A stretch of DNA of 64,000 nucleotides from Streptomyces sp. SID13726 (lineage in GTDB: Bacteria; Actinomycetota; Actinomycetes; Streptomycetales; Streptomycetaceae). How positions within the stretch are numbered: position 1 is the first letter of the stretch; the number at the start of each line of letters is the position of its first letter. Shown piece after piece: positions 17,128 to 25,795 of this stretch. The stretch covers positions 434,001 through 498,000 of the forward strand of contig NZ_JAAGLY010000005.1 of NCBI RefSeq assembly GCF_010548375.1. Direction: 5' to 3'. The notes beneath the pieces are model-generated. The model had not been told where the DNA came from and did not search any database. It worked only from the letters and a program-made list of their open reading frames with translations. A program made the translations under genes and the position numbers.

Positions 17128-19929
17128 ATGGCACTGCCCCCGAGCCTGTGGGCCGAGCTGTTCTTCGACGGCTCCTGGAACGACATCACCCCGGACGTAC
17201 GGCAGACCGCTGCCGTCACCGTGACCCGGGGGCAGACGTCCGAGTCCAGCAGCTCGGTGCCCCCTACGTCGTCCTCGCTCGTGCTGGACGACCGGAGCCG
17301 CCGGTACGCCCCGCGCAACCCCCGCAGCGAGCTGTACGACAAGATCGGCCGCAACACGCCCCTGCGCTGGGGGTACCGCGAGGGATCTCCGTGGGTGCAG
17401 TCGGACGGCACCGGCACCAGCGTGCTCACGACCCCCACCCAGACGGCCTTCAACGTGACCGACCTGGACGTCCGCCTCGACATCGCCCTGGAGTCCTGGG
17501 AGGAGCATCAGGGGCTGGCATCCCGGTTCACGGCCTCCGGCGACAACCGGAGCTGGGGCATCTACCTGGGAGGCTCAGGACAGCTCGCGCTCGCCTGGTC
17601 CGCCACGGGCTCCTCGACCATCATCACCCGGTTCTCCACCGACCCGGTGAATGCGTACAACGGCCAGCGCATCGCCATCCGGGTCACCCTCGACGTCGAC
17701 AACGGGGCCTCCGGCTACACGCTGAAGTTCTTCACGGGGCGCACCGTGGACGACCAGGAGCACGAATGGACACAGCTCGGTGACGCGATCACGGGCGGAG
17801 CCACCACCGCGGTCTTCGCCGCCAGCTCGCAGATCGAGTTCGGCGACGTCTCCGGCCTGGTCCTGCCCTGCCTCACCGGCAAGGGCTACGCCATGAAGCT
17901 GATGACGTCCATCGGCGGCAGCACAGCCATGCGGATGACGACGCAGGACGCCTCCCCGGGCGTCACGTCGTTCACGTCCAACGGCCTGGTGTGGACCGTG
18001 ACGGGTACGGGCGTCTCGCTGTCGAACCAGCACGTCCGCATGTCCGGCGAGGTGCCTGAATGGCCGTCCACCCGGGACCGCTCGGGCAACGACACCAGCG
18101 TCACCGTGGCTCCGACCGACGTCACGCGCCGGATGGACTCCGGCAACAAGCCCAGCGAGTCCTCTCTGCTGAGTTTCATCCGGAACAACAACCCGATCGA
18201 GTGCTGGCCTCTGACAGACGGAGTCCGAACGGACTACGCGGGGGGTGCTTCTCTTCTTTCCGGTGCTCGCATGACCTACCGGATGGACATCGGAACAGCG
18301 GTTCCTGAATGGCAGGGCACGACCCTTGCCCCCTGGATCGAGCCGGTCGCCGCGTTTCAGGCGGAGACTGCCGGCCGGTTGCAGGGGGTTGTCCCCGTAA
18401 GCACCGCTGCCGACAGTGCCTGGTCAGTCGACTTCTTCCTGTCCGGCGGCGGCGAGGGTGCCAACGGCGTCCTCGAAATAAACGACCGAGGCGCGGGCAC
18501 CGACGCGGACAACAAGATCCGAATCCAGATCCTCATGGACGGATCCATCGACGAAATCACGGTCTTCCGTGCGCTTCTCGGAGAAACCTCGTCGTCTTCC
18601 ACCTCACTGGGCAGCGTGAGCCCGACTGGAATCTTCAACGACAACCAGCCGCACCACATCCGCGTCAGCCTGGATCCCGGAACCACCAACACGACATATG
18701 CCATCTACCTGGATGGCGTCTCTGTGCTGTCCGGAACCATGTCCGCAATAGTGGCCAAGGCCGTGCGCGACGTCTCGGTGAACTGGGCCCTCGTCTCCGG
18801 CGGCGGAATCAACACTGCCGACATGGGGTGGGGATTCATCACCTACTGGGACGGGACAGGTCCGTCTGCGGCCGCAACGTACAACGCCTACCTGGGGTTC
18901 CAGGGCGAGCGCGCAGGAAGCCGTGTCGAACGGCTTGGGTCAGGAAAGGGCATCACGGCCACAGTCAGCGGCCAAATAGCGTCTCAGGAAAGGATGGGAA
19001 TTCAAACAAGGGGCAAAACCCTTGCACTGATGAGTGACGCAGCCAAGACGGATTTCGGATACGTACTTGGTTGTCGTGACCGCCTGGAGATCATGTACCG
19101 GAGCCACAGCACCCTGTGGAATCAGCACCCGGCACTGACGCTGGACTTCTCGGCCGGTCTGCTGTCGGACTACAAATACCGTGACGATGATCTGCTGACC
19201 GAGAACGACGTCACCGTCACAAGGGATGGCGGTTCATTCTCACGTCAGGTCCTGGAAGACGGCCGGCTCTCGGTACAGGACTTTCCCGACGGCGTCGGCT
19301 TGTACGACGTCGCCTACACCTACAGCCTGTACGCGGACGAGCAGACCGCCCACACGGCGTACATGCTGCTGCACCTGGGAACCTTCGACGGCATCCGCTA
19401 CACCCGGATCACCCTCGACCTGGCCAACGAGCGCGTGGCCCAGCTGCTCGACGACATCCTGCGCACCGACGTCGGCGACCTGATCCGGCTGACGAACCTC
19501 CCCCAGGAGCAGGGAGCGGACGCCGTCGACTCGCTGGTCGTGGGCTACCAGGAGGAGGCCGGCCCCACCTCGTGGAAGATCAATTTCATCTGCGTGCCCG
19601 CAGAACCCTGGAACGGCCTCCTCATCGAGGTCGCCCGGCGGGACCGCCTCGACACGGGCGGATGCCAGCTGAACGAGGCCCTCGACGAGACCGAGACCGG
19701 CGTGGACGTGCTGACCACGGGGCTGGCCCGGTGGATCGACTCGGCCACCTACGCCGGCGACTTCCCCTTCGACGTCATCACCGGTGGCGAGGTCATGCGG
19801 GTGACCGCCTGCACGGGCACCACGGCCACCCAGACCTTCACGGTGACCCGGGCCGTCAACGGCGTGCGGAAGACCCACGCCAGCGGGCAGCCCATCGCCC
19901 TGTTCGCCCCCGTCTACTTCCAGCTGTAG
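17128..19929 (+). CDS. Distal tail / tail-tip protein with lectin-like insertions
   Basis: This 933-residue protein starts at ATG 17128 behind GGGAGGA. The N-terminal ~95 residues (ELFFDGSWNDIT...RRYAPRNPRSELYDKIGRNTP) and the C-terminal ~200 are typical of Streptomyces phage tail-tip proteins. The middle carries one or two concanavalin/LamG-like beta-sandwich regions (about 100-235 and 410-590) that may bind host glycans. DNA at about 18,150-19,240 is visibly less GC-rich than the flanks, suggesting a swapped domain. Confidence 0.78.
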   Translation: MALPPSLWAELFFDGSWNDITPDVRQTAAVTVTRGQTSESSSSVPPTSSSLVLDDRSRRYAPRNPRSELYDKIGRNTPLRWGYREGSPWVQSDGTGTSVLTTPTQTAFNVTDLDVRLDIALESWEEHQGLASRFTASGDNRSWGIYLGGSGQLALAWSATGSSTIITRFSTDPVNAYNGQRIAIRVTLDVDNGASGYTLKFFTGRTVDDQEHEWTQLGDAITGGATTAVFAASSQIEFGDVSGLVLPCLTGKGYAMKLMTSIGGSTAMRMTTQDASPGVTSFTSNGLVWTVTGTGVSLSNQHVRMSGEVPEWPSTRDRSGNDTSVTVAPTDVTRRMDSGNKPSESSLLSFIRNNNPIECWPLTDGVRTDYAGGASLLSGARMTYRMDIGTAVPEWQGTTLAPWIEPVAAFQAETAGRLQGVVPVSTAADSAWSVDFFLSGGGEGANGVLEINDRGAGTDADNKIRIQILMDGSIDEITVFRALLGETSSSSTSLGSVSPTGIFNDNQPHHIRVSLDPGTTNTTYAIYLDGVSVLSGTMSAIVAKAVRDVSVNWALVSGGGINTADMGWGFITYWDGTGPSAAATYNAYLGFQGERAGSRVERLGSGKGITATVSGQIASQERMGIQTRGKTLALMSDAAKTDFGYVLGCRDRLEIMYRSHSTLWNQHPALTLDFSAGLLSDYKYRDDDLLTENDVTVTRDGGSFSRQVLEDGRLSVQDFPDGVGLYDVAYTYSLYADEQTAHTAYMLLHLGTFDGIRYTRITLDLANERVAQLLDDILRTDVGDLIRLTNLPQEQGADAVDSLVVGYQEEAGPTSWKINFICVPAEPWNGLLIEVARRDRLDTGGCQLNEALDETETGVDVLTTGLARWIDSATYAGDFPFDVITGGEVMRVTACTGTTATQTFTVTRAVNGVRKTHASGQPIALFAPVYFQL

Positions 19930-19938
19930 GAGGCCGCA

Positions 19939-20439
19939 TTGACCACGCCGATCCTGGCCGGCATGCGGGCAACCGCGGACCGCATCAACGACGCGCACCC
20001 GCGGACCATCGCCTACCAGGCGATCACCGCCAACACGTCCAGCGCGACCGCCGAGACGGTGTGGGTGACCACGGGCGCCGTCACCTTCCGCGCCGGCCGC
20101 GCCTACCGGATGACCCTGAAGGCACTGATCCAGGGAAACAGCGCCGACAAGGCGACCCTGCGGGTGCGCAAGACGAACGCCTCCGGCTCCGTCTACCTGG
20201 ACACGTTCCACCAGGGCATCCAGGTCACGAGCAGCAACACCCTCATCTACGTCTCGAACATCTGCGTCAACACCACGGGCGCCGACGTGACCGCGACGGC
20301 CCTGGTCGGCACCTTCCAGCGCAGCAGCGGCAGCGCCGCCAGCGTCCTCGTCGCCGCATCAGCCACTCACGTGGCGTACGTCCAGGTCGAGGACATCGGC
20401 ATCGCGGCCGACTTCCCCAGCGCGACCGCCATCACCTGA
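19939..20439 (+). CDS. Minor tail protein
   Basis: This 166-residue protein starts at TTG 19939 preceded by a perfect AGGAGG. It is beta-rich with many Thr and Ser, and includes ANTSSATAETVWVTTGAVTFRAG and AYRMTLKALIQG, a pattern common to short actinophage tail proteins. It lies after the tail-tip gene and is probably part of the adsorption apparatus. Confidence 0.6.
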   Translation: MTTPILAGMRATADRINDAHPRTIAYQAITANTSSATAETVWVTTGAVTFRAGRAYRMTLKALIQGNSADKATLRVRKTNASGSVYLDTFHQGIQVTSSNTLIYVSNICVNTTGADVTATALVGTFQRSSGSAASVLVAASATHVAYVQVEDIGIAADFPSATAIT

Positions 20440-20449
20440 GGAGCACCAC

Positions 20450-20668
20450 ATGGCAGACGTCCCCTACCCGTACACCCAGGTCAACGCCAGCTACGGCGAT
20501 ATGCAGACGGTCGCATTCGTGATCTACGGAGGCGGCGACGACAACGGACCGGCGGGGACCGACCTGAACTCAGTGGTGGCCGTCGTGCGGACCTATCTGG
20601 AGAGCCTGGAGGGCATCGGCGGAACCGTCGCCTCCCGCACGGACCTGCGGAACACGGAGATCACCTGA
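20450..20668 (+). CDS. Small tail-region protein
   Basis: This 72-residue protein starts at ATG 20450 after GAGGAG. It includes TQVNASYGDMQTVAFVIYGG and a helix with VRTYLESLEG. Similar short proteins follow minor tail genes in several Streptomyces phages. Function unknown. A terminator follows. Confidence 0.5.
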   Translation: MADVPYPYTQVNASYGDMQTVAFVIYGGGDDNGPAGTDLNSVVAVVRTYLESLEGIGGTVASRTDLRNTEIT

Positions 20669-20696
20669 CCGCAGAACCCAGCCGCTGTCACCACAC

Positions 20697-20723
20697 GCCC
20701 CGCGCCACCCAGGCCGGGGCTTT
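20697..20723 (+). terminator. Intrinsic terminator after tail genes
   Basis: Stem GCCCCG/CGGGGC (20697-20702 and 20715-20720) is followed by TTT. It lies between the last tail gene and the lysis genes. Confidence 0.65.
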
Positions 20724-20773
20724 ACTCATGCCCTGGAGGCACCCATGTTCGACATCACTGTGGAGGCCTCCTG

Positions 20774-21694
20774 ATGGCCGACCCGATGACCGCGACCACC
20801 TTCCTGGCCGCGCTGAAAGCCGAGGGCGTCACCGTCGTCGAGGTCGGCGCCTGGCGCACCCACAACCGCAACGCCAAGGGGCCGTGGGGCCCGGTGCACG
20901 GGGTGATGCTCCATCACACCGTCACCAAGGGCACCACGGCCACCGTGCGGATCTGCCGCGACGGGTACACGGATCTGCCCGGGCCGCTGTGCCACGGCGT
21001 GATCGCCAAGGACGGCCAGGTGCACCTGGTCGGGTACGGCCGCGCCAACCACGCCGGCCTGGGCGACGACGACGTGCTGCGGGCGGTCATCGCCGAGCAG
21101 GCCCTGCCCGTCGACGACGAGGCCAACACCGACGGCAACCGGGTCTTCTACGGCTTCGAGTGCGAGAACCTCGGCGACGGCGAGGACCCCTGGCCCGCCG
21201 AGCAGCTGCTCGCCATGGAGCGCGTCGCCGCGGCGATCTGCCGGCACCACGGGTGGACGTCCGCCTCGGTGATCCGCCATCTCGACTGGCAGCCCGGGAA
21301 GATCGACCCCAAGGGCGTCGACTGGAAGGCGATGCGGGCCAGGATCGCGAAGCGGCTCGGGAGCTCGGCGCCTCCGTCGACGTCGCCGGCGCCGTCGACC
21401 CCGACCGTCAGCCTGTCGCGGCTGATCGCCGCCGCCGAGAGCGACCCCGCGAAGTCGGGCACGCCGGTGTCGTACGCCGGCGTGCGGATCGTCGAGGCCG
21501 CGCTGGTCGACCTCGGCCTGCTCGCCAAGACGTACCTGGACGGCCACTACGGCAGCGTCACCGTGAAGGCGTACCGGAAGTGGCAGGAGTCCGCAGTCGG
21601 TGGCGGCTATCGCGGCGACGACGCCGACGGCATCCCCGGCCTCGACTCCCTCAAGCGGCTCGGCCTGAAGGCCGGATTCAAGGTGGTGGCCTGA
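20774..21694 (+). CDS. Endolysin: N-acetylmuramoyl-L-alanine amidase with C-terminal wall-binding domain
   Basis: This 306-residue protein has an Amidase_2 catalytic domain with zinc-ligand histidines in GVMLHHTVTKG and VIRHLDWQPGKIDPKGVDW, which is diagnostic. A Ser/Pro linker at about residues 195-212 leads to a C-terminal peptidoglycan-binding-like domain with VKAYRKWQES and DADGIPGLDSLKRLG. It cleaves host wall at the end of infection, assisted by the holin-like proteins encoded next. Confidence 0.9.
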   Translation: MADPMTATTFLAALKAEGVTVVEVGAWRTHNRNAKGPWGPVHGVMLHHTVTKGTTATVRICRDGYTDLPGPLCHGVIAKDGQVHLVGYGRANHAGLGDDDVLRAVIAEQALPVDDEANTDGNRVFYGFECENLGDGEDPWPAEQLLAMERVAAAICRHHGWTSASVIRHLDWQPGKIDPKGVDWKAMRARIAKRLGSSAPPSTSPAPSTPTVSLSRLIAAAESDPAKSGTPVSYAGVRIVEAALVDLGLLAKTYLDGHYGSVTVKAYRKWQESAVGGGYRGDDADGIPGLDSLKRLGLKAGFKVVA

Positions 21695-21695
21695 C

Positions 21696-22022
21696 ATGAC
21701 GAACTTGTTCGCGAGCTACATGCGCACCCTCGTGCCGTACGGCGTCGCCCTGGTCCTCACCGGTACCGGCTGGCTCGGCATCCCCGTCGACAGCACGACC
21801 GCGGCCGGGGCCGTGTCCCTCGGCCTGGGCGCCGCCTACTACGGCGTGTTCCGCGGCCTGGAGTGGGTGGGCGAGCGCCTGCGGTGGCGGCCCCTTCAGC
21901 TCGCTGCGGGGGCGCTCCTGGGCTGGGCGCGGCCGCCGGAGTACAAGCCGGCGGCCGCCGGGACGGCCGAGGGCCTGGCCGCCATGCAACGCGTCCTCGG
22001 CTCCGACCGGGACCGCAGATGA
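21696..22022 (+). CDS. Holin-like membrane protein 1
   Basis: This 108-residue protein follows the endolysin by one base. Two hydrophobic segments (about residues 12-31 and 36-54) are followed by a basic soluble tail ending in RDRR. Size, topology and position directly after the amidase fit a holin. It overlaps the next gene by 4 bases. Confidence 0.65.
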   Translation: MTNLFASYMRTLVPYGVALVLTGTGWLGIPVDSTTAAGAVSLGLGAAYYGVFRGLEWVGERLRWRPLQLAAGALLGWARPPEYKPAAAGTAEGLAAMQRVLGSDRDRR

Positions 22023-22384
22023 CCGCGCCGGCGCGCCTGCTGGCCGAGAGCACCGGCGTCCCCATCGTCGACGCCGCGGTCATCTGGAGCGTCGCGGCCG
22101 TCGCTCTCGCCGGACTGATCGCCCTGGTCTGGCGCCTGGCCCGAGGAGTGCGCCGGATCGTCACCCGGATCGACGACTTCGCCGACGACTGGGCCGGCGT
22201 GCCCGCGCGCCCGGGCGTCCCCGAGCGACCCGGCGTCATGGTCCGCCTCGACCGGATCGAGGAGCGCATCAATCAGGTGGGGCACGAGCTCCAGCCCAAC
22301 AGCGGCTCGACGCTCCGGGACGCTGTCGACCGCGTCGACGCCCGCACCGCCAGCCTCACCACCGACCCCGACACCGAGACATGA
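22019..22384 (+). CDS. Holin-like membrane protein 2 (DUF2746-like)
   Basis: This 121-residue protein has one N-terminal membrane helix (about residues 19-42), then a basic stretch and a coiled-coil-like C-terminus (RLDRIEERINQVGHEL). The layout resembles DUF2746 proteins, which accompany holins in actinophage lysis cassettes. It may be a second holin or a lysis regulator. Confidence 0.6.
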   Translation: MTAPARLLAESTGVPIVDAAVIWSVAAVALAGLIALVWRLARGVRRIVTRIDDFADDWAGVPARPGVPERPGVMVRLDRIEERINQVGHELQPNSGSTLRDAVDRVDARTASLTTDPDTET

Positions 22385-22385
22385 G

Positions 22386-22429
22386 AGCGCCCCCTGTACG
22401 GCCCCACACCGGGCCGTACAGGGGGCCTT
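22386..22429. terminator. Strong bidirectional terminator between lysis and accessory genes
   Basis: A near-perfect inverted repeat of about 17 bases per arm (CCCCCTGTACGGCCC against its complement) around a short loop is followed by TTT. It separates the rightward late operon from the leftward flavoprotein gene. Confidence 0.8.
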
Positions 22430-22432
22430 TCG

Positions 22433-22972
22433 TCATGCCTCGACCAGGCGCCGGACGCCAGCCAGAGCCCTGTCCCACGGGTACGCCTTCGGGTTCCCCT
22501 GCTTCGGCGGATGCGACTGGTACCCGTCGGGCCCGTCGAGTACGAGGACACCCTGCTGCCGCAGCGCGGCGACGGACCGGGCGACAGCGGGCTGTGCGCC
22601 CTGGGCCTGATTGAAGTACGGCATCGCCACGACCGGCACACCCATGTTGGCGGCCTCGGAAGGGATGCCGATCGCCACAGTGTCCGAGATTCCTGCGCCC
22701 CACTTGTTCAGGGTCGTGCACGACATTGGCGCGACCAGCATCGCGGCCGCCTTCGGCAACTGGTCAGATTCCCAGGGGAGTTTGTACCGCGAACGCACCG
22801 GGTGCCCGGTGAGCTCCACCAGCTCCTGCATGCGCGGCTCCCACCAGGTGGCCGCGGCCGGGGTGAGGATGAGGCACACGTCCCAGCCGTCGGCCTGGGC
22901 GGTACGCACGCCGTCGTCGATGTGCTGGGTGGGTCCTGCGGCACAGGCGATGAGGTAGAGCACAGGAGTCAT
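22433..22972 (-). CDS. Flavoprotein (HFCD family, PPC-decarboxylase-like)
   Basis: This 179-residue protein is read from ATG 22972. It begins LYLIACAAGPTQ and has LILTPAAATWW, a middle KAAAMLVAPMSCTTLNKWGAGISDT segment and VVAMPYF, matching the flavin-dependent decarboxylase fold of phosphopantothenoylcysteine decarboxylase and lantibiotic EpiD relatives. Its start overlaps the stop of the HTH-TPR gene by 4 bases, so the two are co-expressed. Substrate unknown. This pairing is common on Streptomyces chromosomes and mobile elements. Confidence 0.72.
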   Translation of the reverse strand: MTPVLYLIACAAGPTQHIDDGVRTAQADGWDVCLILTPAAATWWEPRMQELVELTGHPVRSRYKLPWESDQLPKAAAMLVAPMSCTTLNKWGAGISDTVAIGIPSEAANMGVPVVAMPYFNQAQGAQPAVARSVAALRQQGVLVLDGPDGYQSHPPKQGNPKAYPWDRALAGVRRLVEA

Positions 22973-24183
22973 GTGCGCAGTCCACAGCGCTTGGCCAGAG
23001 CACGCAACTCGCCCCCTGGGTTGGGGACTGCGCCGACGATGTCCTGGACCAGGCGCACCGTGTCCGGGCGTCCTCTGACCTCCTCGGGCGCCAACTCCTC
23101 TGCCTTGAGGAGGGACTTCGTGGCCTCGTCCTTGTGCCGTGTCAAGAGCGAAGCGCGTGCCATGGTGACTCGATGGCCGGCCTGCCGCTCTCGGGTCATT
23201 TTGGAGAGCGCCTCTGTGTCGAGATCGTTGGCGGCATCGAGGGCCGACCAACCGTCCTCGAACCGGACGAGCATGTCGACCCGGTGCAACCCGACATTGG
23301 TGGGCCCGAACATCGTCCAGTCCTCGTTGAGATCCGCCCCCTGGCGGTCGGCGACGTCGGATGCCTCATCGACGTACCCACGGGCCGCCTGCACTCGCGC
23401 GGCCGTTCGCTCCTCGGACGACGCGGCGATCGTCGCGGACAGGTAGAGCATGCCCAGGGTGGACAGCCCGAGCGGCCCGCGCTCGGCAAGGTCGGCGGAC
23501 AAACGGCGCGCGGCCGCCGTCGCGAACTCGACGGCCGCCGCTGGCCGGTTCTGGTAGACGAGGCTCTTCGCCACCCGTCGTGCAGCGGCCCCGATCTGGA
23601 CTGGATCGCCGGATCGCTCCGCGGCCGCGAGTGCCCGGTCCGCGGCGAGGGCGGCCTGGATAGCCGTTGCCTCCCCGTACTTATGCAGGTACGACGTGAC
23701 GAGCTGGTACACCCGCGACAGCAGCGCCTGCGCATCGGACTGGTGGCCCACAGACGCCGCGTGCGCAGCCTGGCCTGCCCCGGTGACCAACGCGGGCAAC
23801 TCGCGGGCGAGGGTGGCGTAGTGGCAGGCCTGGAATGCCTCGCAGCAGTAGTTGAGCTGTCGAGCCAGGGCCGCTGGCGGGAGCGGCTCAGCGTCGGAGG
23901 CAGGCGAGTACAGGGCGTCGATAACGCCGAGGGCATAGGCGGGCGGGGCACTGCCCGCGGGTGGTGCGGGCGGGTCGTCGGTCAACAGTTGCTCCAGGGG
24001 GACGCGCAGGACGTCGGCCGCGCGCATCAAGACGGAGAGGCGCGGATCCTGCTGGCGCTTCCCGCCCTCGACGTCCTGTACCCAGCGTTTCGTCTGGCCC
24101 ATGAGCCGGCCGAACTCGGTCTGGGTGAAGGCGCGCCGGTCGCGCCAGTACGCGATGCGGCGGCCGATGCCTGAAGTGTCCAC
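22969..24183 (-). CDS. XRE-family HTH regulator with TPR-like C-terminus
   Basis: This protein of about 404 residues is read from GTG 24183 behind CGGGGG. Residues ~8-65 are an XRE helix-turn-helix (RRAFTQTEFGRLMGQTKRWVQDVEGG). The rest is alanine-rich helical repeats of TPR type, as in Streptomyces regulators that sense peptides or metabolites. It lies in a leftward two-gene operon with the flavoprotein, divergent from the unknown gene at 24283. Confidence 0.75.
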   Translation of the reverse strand: MDTSGIGRRIAYWRDRRAFTQTEFGRLMGQTKRWVQDVEGGKRQQDPRLSVLMRAADVLRVPLEQLLTDDPPAPPAGSAPPAYALGVIDALYSPASDAEPLPPAALARQLNYCCEAFQACHYATLARELPALVTGAGQAAHAASVGHQSDAQALLSRVYQLVTSYLHKYGEATAIQAALAADRALAAAERSGDPVQIGAAARRVAKSLVYQNRPAAAVEFATAAARRLSADLAERGPLGLSTLGMLYLSATIAASSEERTAARVQAARGYVDEASDVADRQGADLNEDWTMFGPTNVGLHRVDMLVRFEDGWSALDAANDLDTEALSKMTRERQAGHRVTMARASLLTRHKDEATKSLLKAEELAPEEVRGRPDTVRLVQDIVGAVPNPGGELRALAKRCGLRT

Positions 24184-24282
24184 ACATGCCCCCGGAACAA
24201 GGCACGCACTTTGCGTGCCTACCTCAGTTGTACCGCGCCCTACGGTCCCGGTGTGAGACAGATCACCAAATGTGGAGGGCTG

Positions 24283-24864
24283 ATGGACAGCGACCAGACA
24301 CCGCGCCTCAGCCTCGTCGAGACCGGACCCGAAGTGCCCGTAGTGACCAGCGCTGAACGGCGTTTGGCCGTCGAGCACTGGCTGTTGTCGACCCTTCCAG
24401 GTCCGGGCCGGGACCGGGCGCGTATGGAGTGGCAGGAGCAGGAGTGGGCGTTGCTGCCGCTCGGGACCCTCTTTGCTGCCGTCCGGCTGCCTGAGCGTGT
24501 AGTGCATGCGGTCGCCCGCACCGATAATCCGCTGATGGTCGACGAGTTCCTCGCGGCCGCCCTCGACGACAATCCAGTCATCCATGATCCGCTCGGGCAC
24601 CGCTTCTACGCCCTTGTGCCGGCGAGCATGCCCAGAAGGTACGGTCCGGCCGCGCAGGAGTGGCGGGACTACGGCGTGGAAATCCTCGGGAGCGACGCCT
24701 TTCTGGGCGTGCCGAGGGTGGACGCCGAGGTGCTGGACACCCGGACACAGGCGTCGTACTGGGCCGTGCCGATGCCCTCTGCTGCGATGCTGTGCGAGCC
24801 GCTCGCCGTCGCCAGGCTGCTCGCCGCGGCTGCACGTCGGCTCGGCGCGGAGCCGGACGCGTGA
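24283..24864 (+). CDS. Unknown accessory protein, divergent from the HTH-TPR gene
   Basis: This 193-residue protein is read from ATG 24283 behind GGAGGG. It has a helical start (TSAERRLAVEHWLLSTLP), ALLPLGTLFAAVRLPERVV, HRFYALVPASMPRRY and an alanine-rich C-terminal helix. I recognise no enzyme motif, although comparable proteins accompany XRE/TPR regulators in Streptomyces. It overlaps the next small gene by 4 bases. Confidence 0.6.
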   Translation: MDSDQTPRLSLVETGPEVPVVTSAERRLAVEHWLLSTLPGPGRDRARMEWQEQEWALLPLGTLFAAVRLPERVVHAVARTDNPLMVDEFLAAALDDNPVIHDPLGHRFYALVPASMPRRYGPAAQEWRDYGVEILGSDAFLGVPRVDAEVLDTRTQASYWAVPMPSAAMLCEPLAVARLLAAAARRLGAEPDA

Positions 24865-25040
24865 CCTGCTGTCACTGCGAGAACAGCATCGAACCCGGCG
24901 AGTGCTTCCAGCGGGTGGCGTCGTACATCAGTCCGTCGGGTGGCCGCGTTGATCCAATCCGCCACATCCACAGCGCTTGCATCGCGCCCGCCCTCATGAA
25001 GGCGACCCGTCGCCGTCTGGGGGCAGGCCGTCGCGGCTGA
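24861..25040 (+). CDS. Short cysteine-rich protein
   Basis: This 59-residue frame starts at GTG 24861 in the upstream stop. It has CCHCENSIEPGECF near the start and HIHSAC in the middle, a likely zinc knuckle. The tail is basic. Its 3' end overlaps the convergent XRE gene by 47 bases. Translational coupling supports the call; function unknown. Confidence 0.5.
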   Translation: MTCCHCENSIEPGECFQRVASYISPSGGRVDPIRHIHSACIAPALMKATRRRLGAGRRG

Positions 25041-25290
25041 CGCTGGTGAGTCCGTGCACGAGCTCGCCGAGGTCGATGCCGAGCACGTGCGCCAGTTTCA
25101 GCAGCGTGCCCAGAGTTGGGTTGCCGTTACCCGATTCGACGGTCTGTAAGGTGCGCCGATCGAGGCCCGCCGCGAGGAAGACGTCTTCCTGGGTGAGGTT
25201 CTGCCGCAGGCGCTCGACCTGGAAGCGCCGCCCCACTTCTTGATGGCGAGCGGTGATCCAGTCGTCGTCTCCGGGCAGGTCACGAGGCAC
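24994..25290 (-). CDS. Small XRE-family repressor-like protein
   Basis: About 98 residues if started at GTG 25290; longer in-frame starts reach 25377. The helix-turn-helix spans LRQNLTQEDVFLAAGLDRRTLQTVESG and the following LGTLLKLAHVLGIDLGELV helix. It has no extra domain. The divergent small gene and the palindrome at 25325-25342 make it a candidate lysogeny regulator near the integrase. Confidence 0.7.
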   Translation of the reverse strand: MPRDLPGDDDWITARHQEVGRRFQVERLRQNLTQEDVFLAAGLDRRTLQTVESGNGNPTLGTLLKLAHVLGIDLGELVHGLTSVSRDGLPPDGDGSPS

Positions 25291-25324
25291 TCGACAAACG
25301 CTCTGGCCTGATTGACCATGAGTC

Positions 25325-25342
25325 AGCGGAATATAGTCCGCT
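25325..25342. promoter_or_regulatory. Putative operator palindrome
   Basis: AGCGGA and TCCGCT are exact inverted arms around ATATAG in the 205-base gap between the divergent XRE gene and the gene at 25496. A second palindrome (TGCCAATGGCA) lies near 25435. Both are plausible repressor sites. Confidence 0.4.
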
Positions 25343-25495
25343 TTTTGTGATCTTGAAATTTGGCCACGCGGCCGCACACCGCCAAACGGACTGCGAGGTT
25401 TGTTTCAGGCCAACCTCGTAGACGCTCACACGTGCCAATGGCACAATCGGTGACTGTGTGAAATCGCCTAGTAAGCGATTCAGGGGGAGAGGTAC

Positions 25496-25795
25496 ATGGA
25501 GAGCCTGAGACGGCTTGGCGACCGCCTCGACGTCATAGAAACCGCATTGTCGGTCGCTTTGGGGGAGCCTGAGCCAGAGCATCGAGGACGGCTACTCACC
25601 GCGATCAGTGCCGCGACAGAGGCGGTCAGAGCCGAGCATGACGAGGCTGAAACTGTCGAGGAGAAACGTTCCTCTTTGCGACTGGTCCCTGGCTCAATCC
25701 CGCGCCCTGCACGGCAGCCGGACCACCCGCCTACAGGGGGCGCCGCTCCAAGCGCACACTCGACGTATCGAAGCCAGGCCCGCGCAGCTCGGTAG
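25496..25795 (+). CDS. Small helical protein convergent with integrase
   Basis: This 99-residue protein has ATG 25496 behind GGGGGAGAGG. The N-terminal 60 residues form an acidic helical protein (LRRLGDRLDVIETALSVAL...AEHDEAETVEEK); the rest is proline-rich. Its last 65 bases overlap the integrase 3' end on the other strand. It could be a directionality factor or regulator by position; nothing in the sequence proves this. Confidence 0.45.
   Translation: MESLRRLGDRLDVIETALSVALGEPEPEHRGRLLTAISAATEAVRAEHDEAETVEEKRSSLRLVPGSIPRPARQPDHPPTGGAAPSAHSTYRSQARAAR

Noticed and set aside
20745..20774. Tiny frame MFDITVEAS before the endolysin
   Set aside because: Nine codons only. It could be a leader peptide but nothing supports it beyond position.
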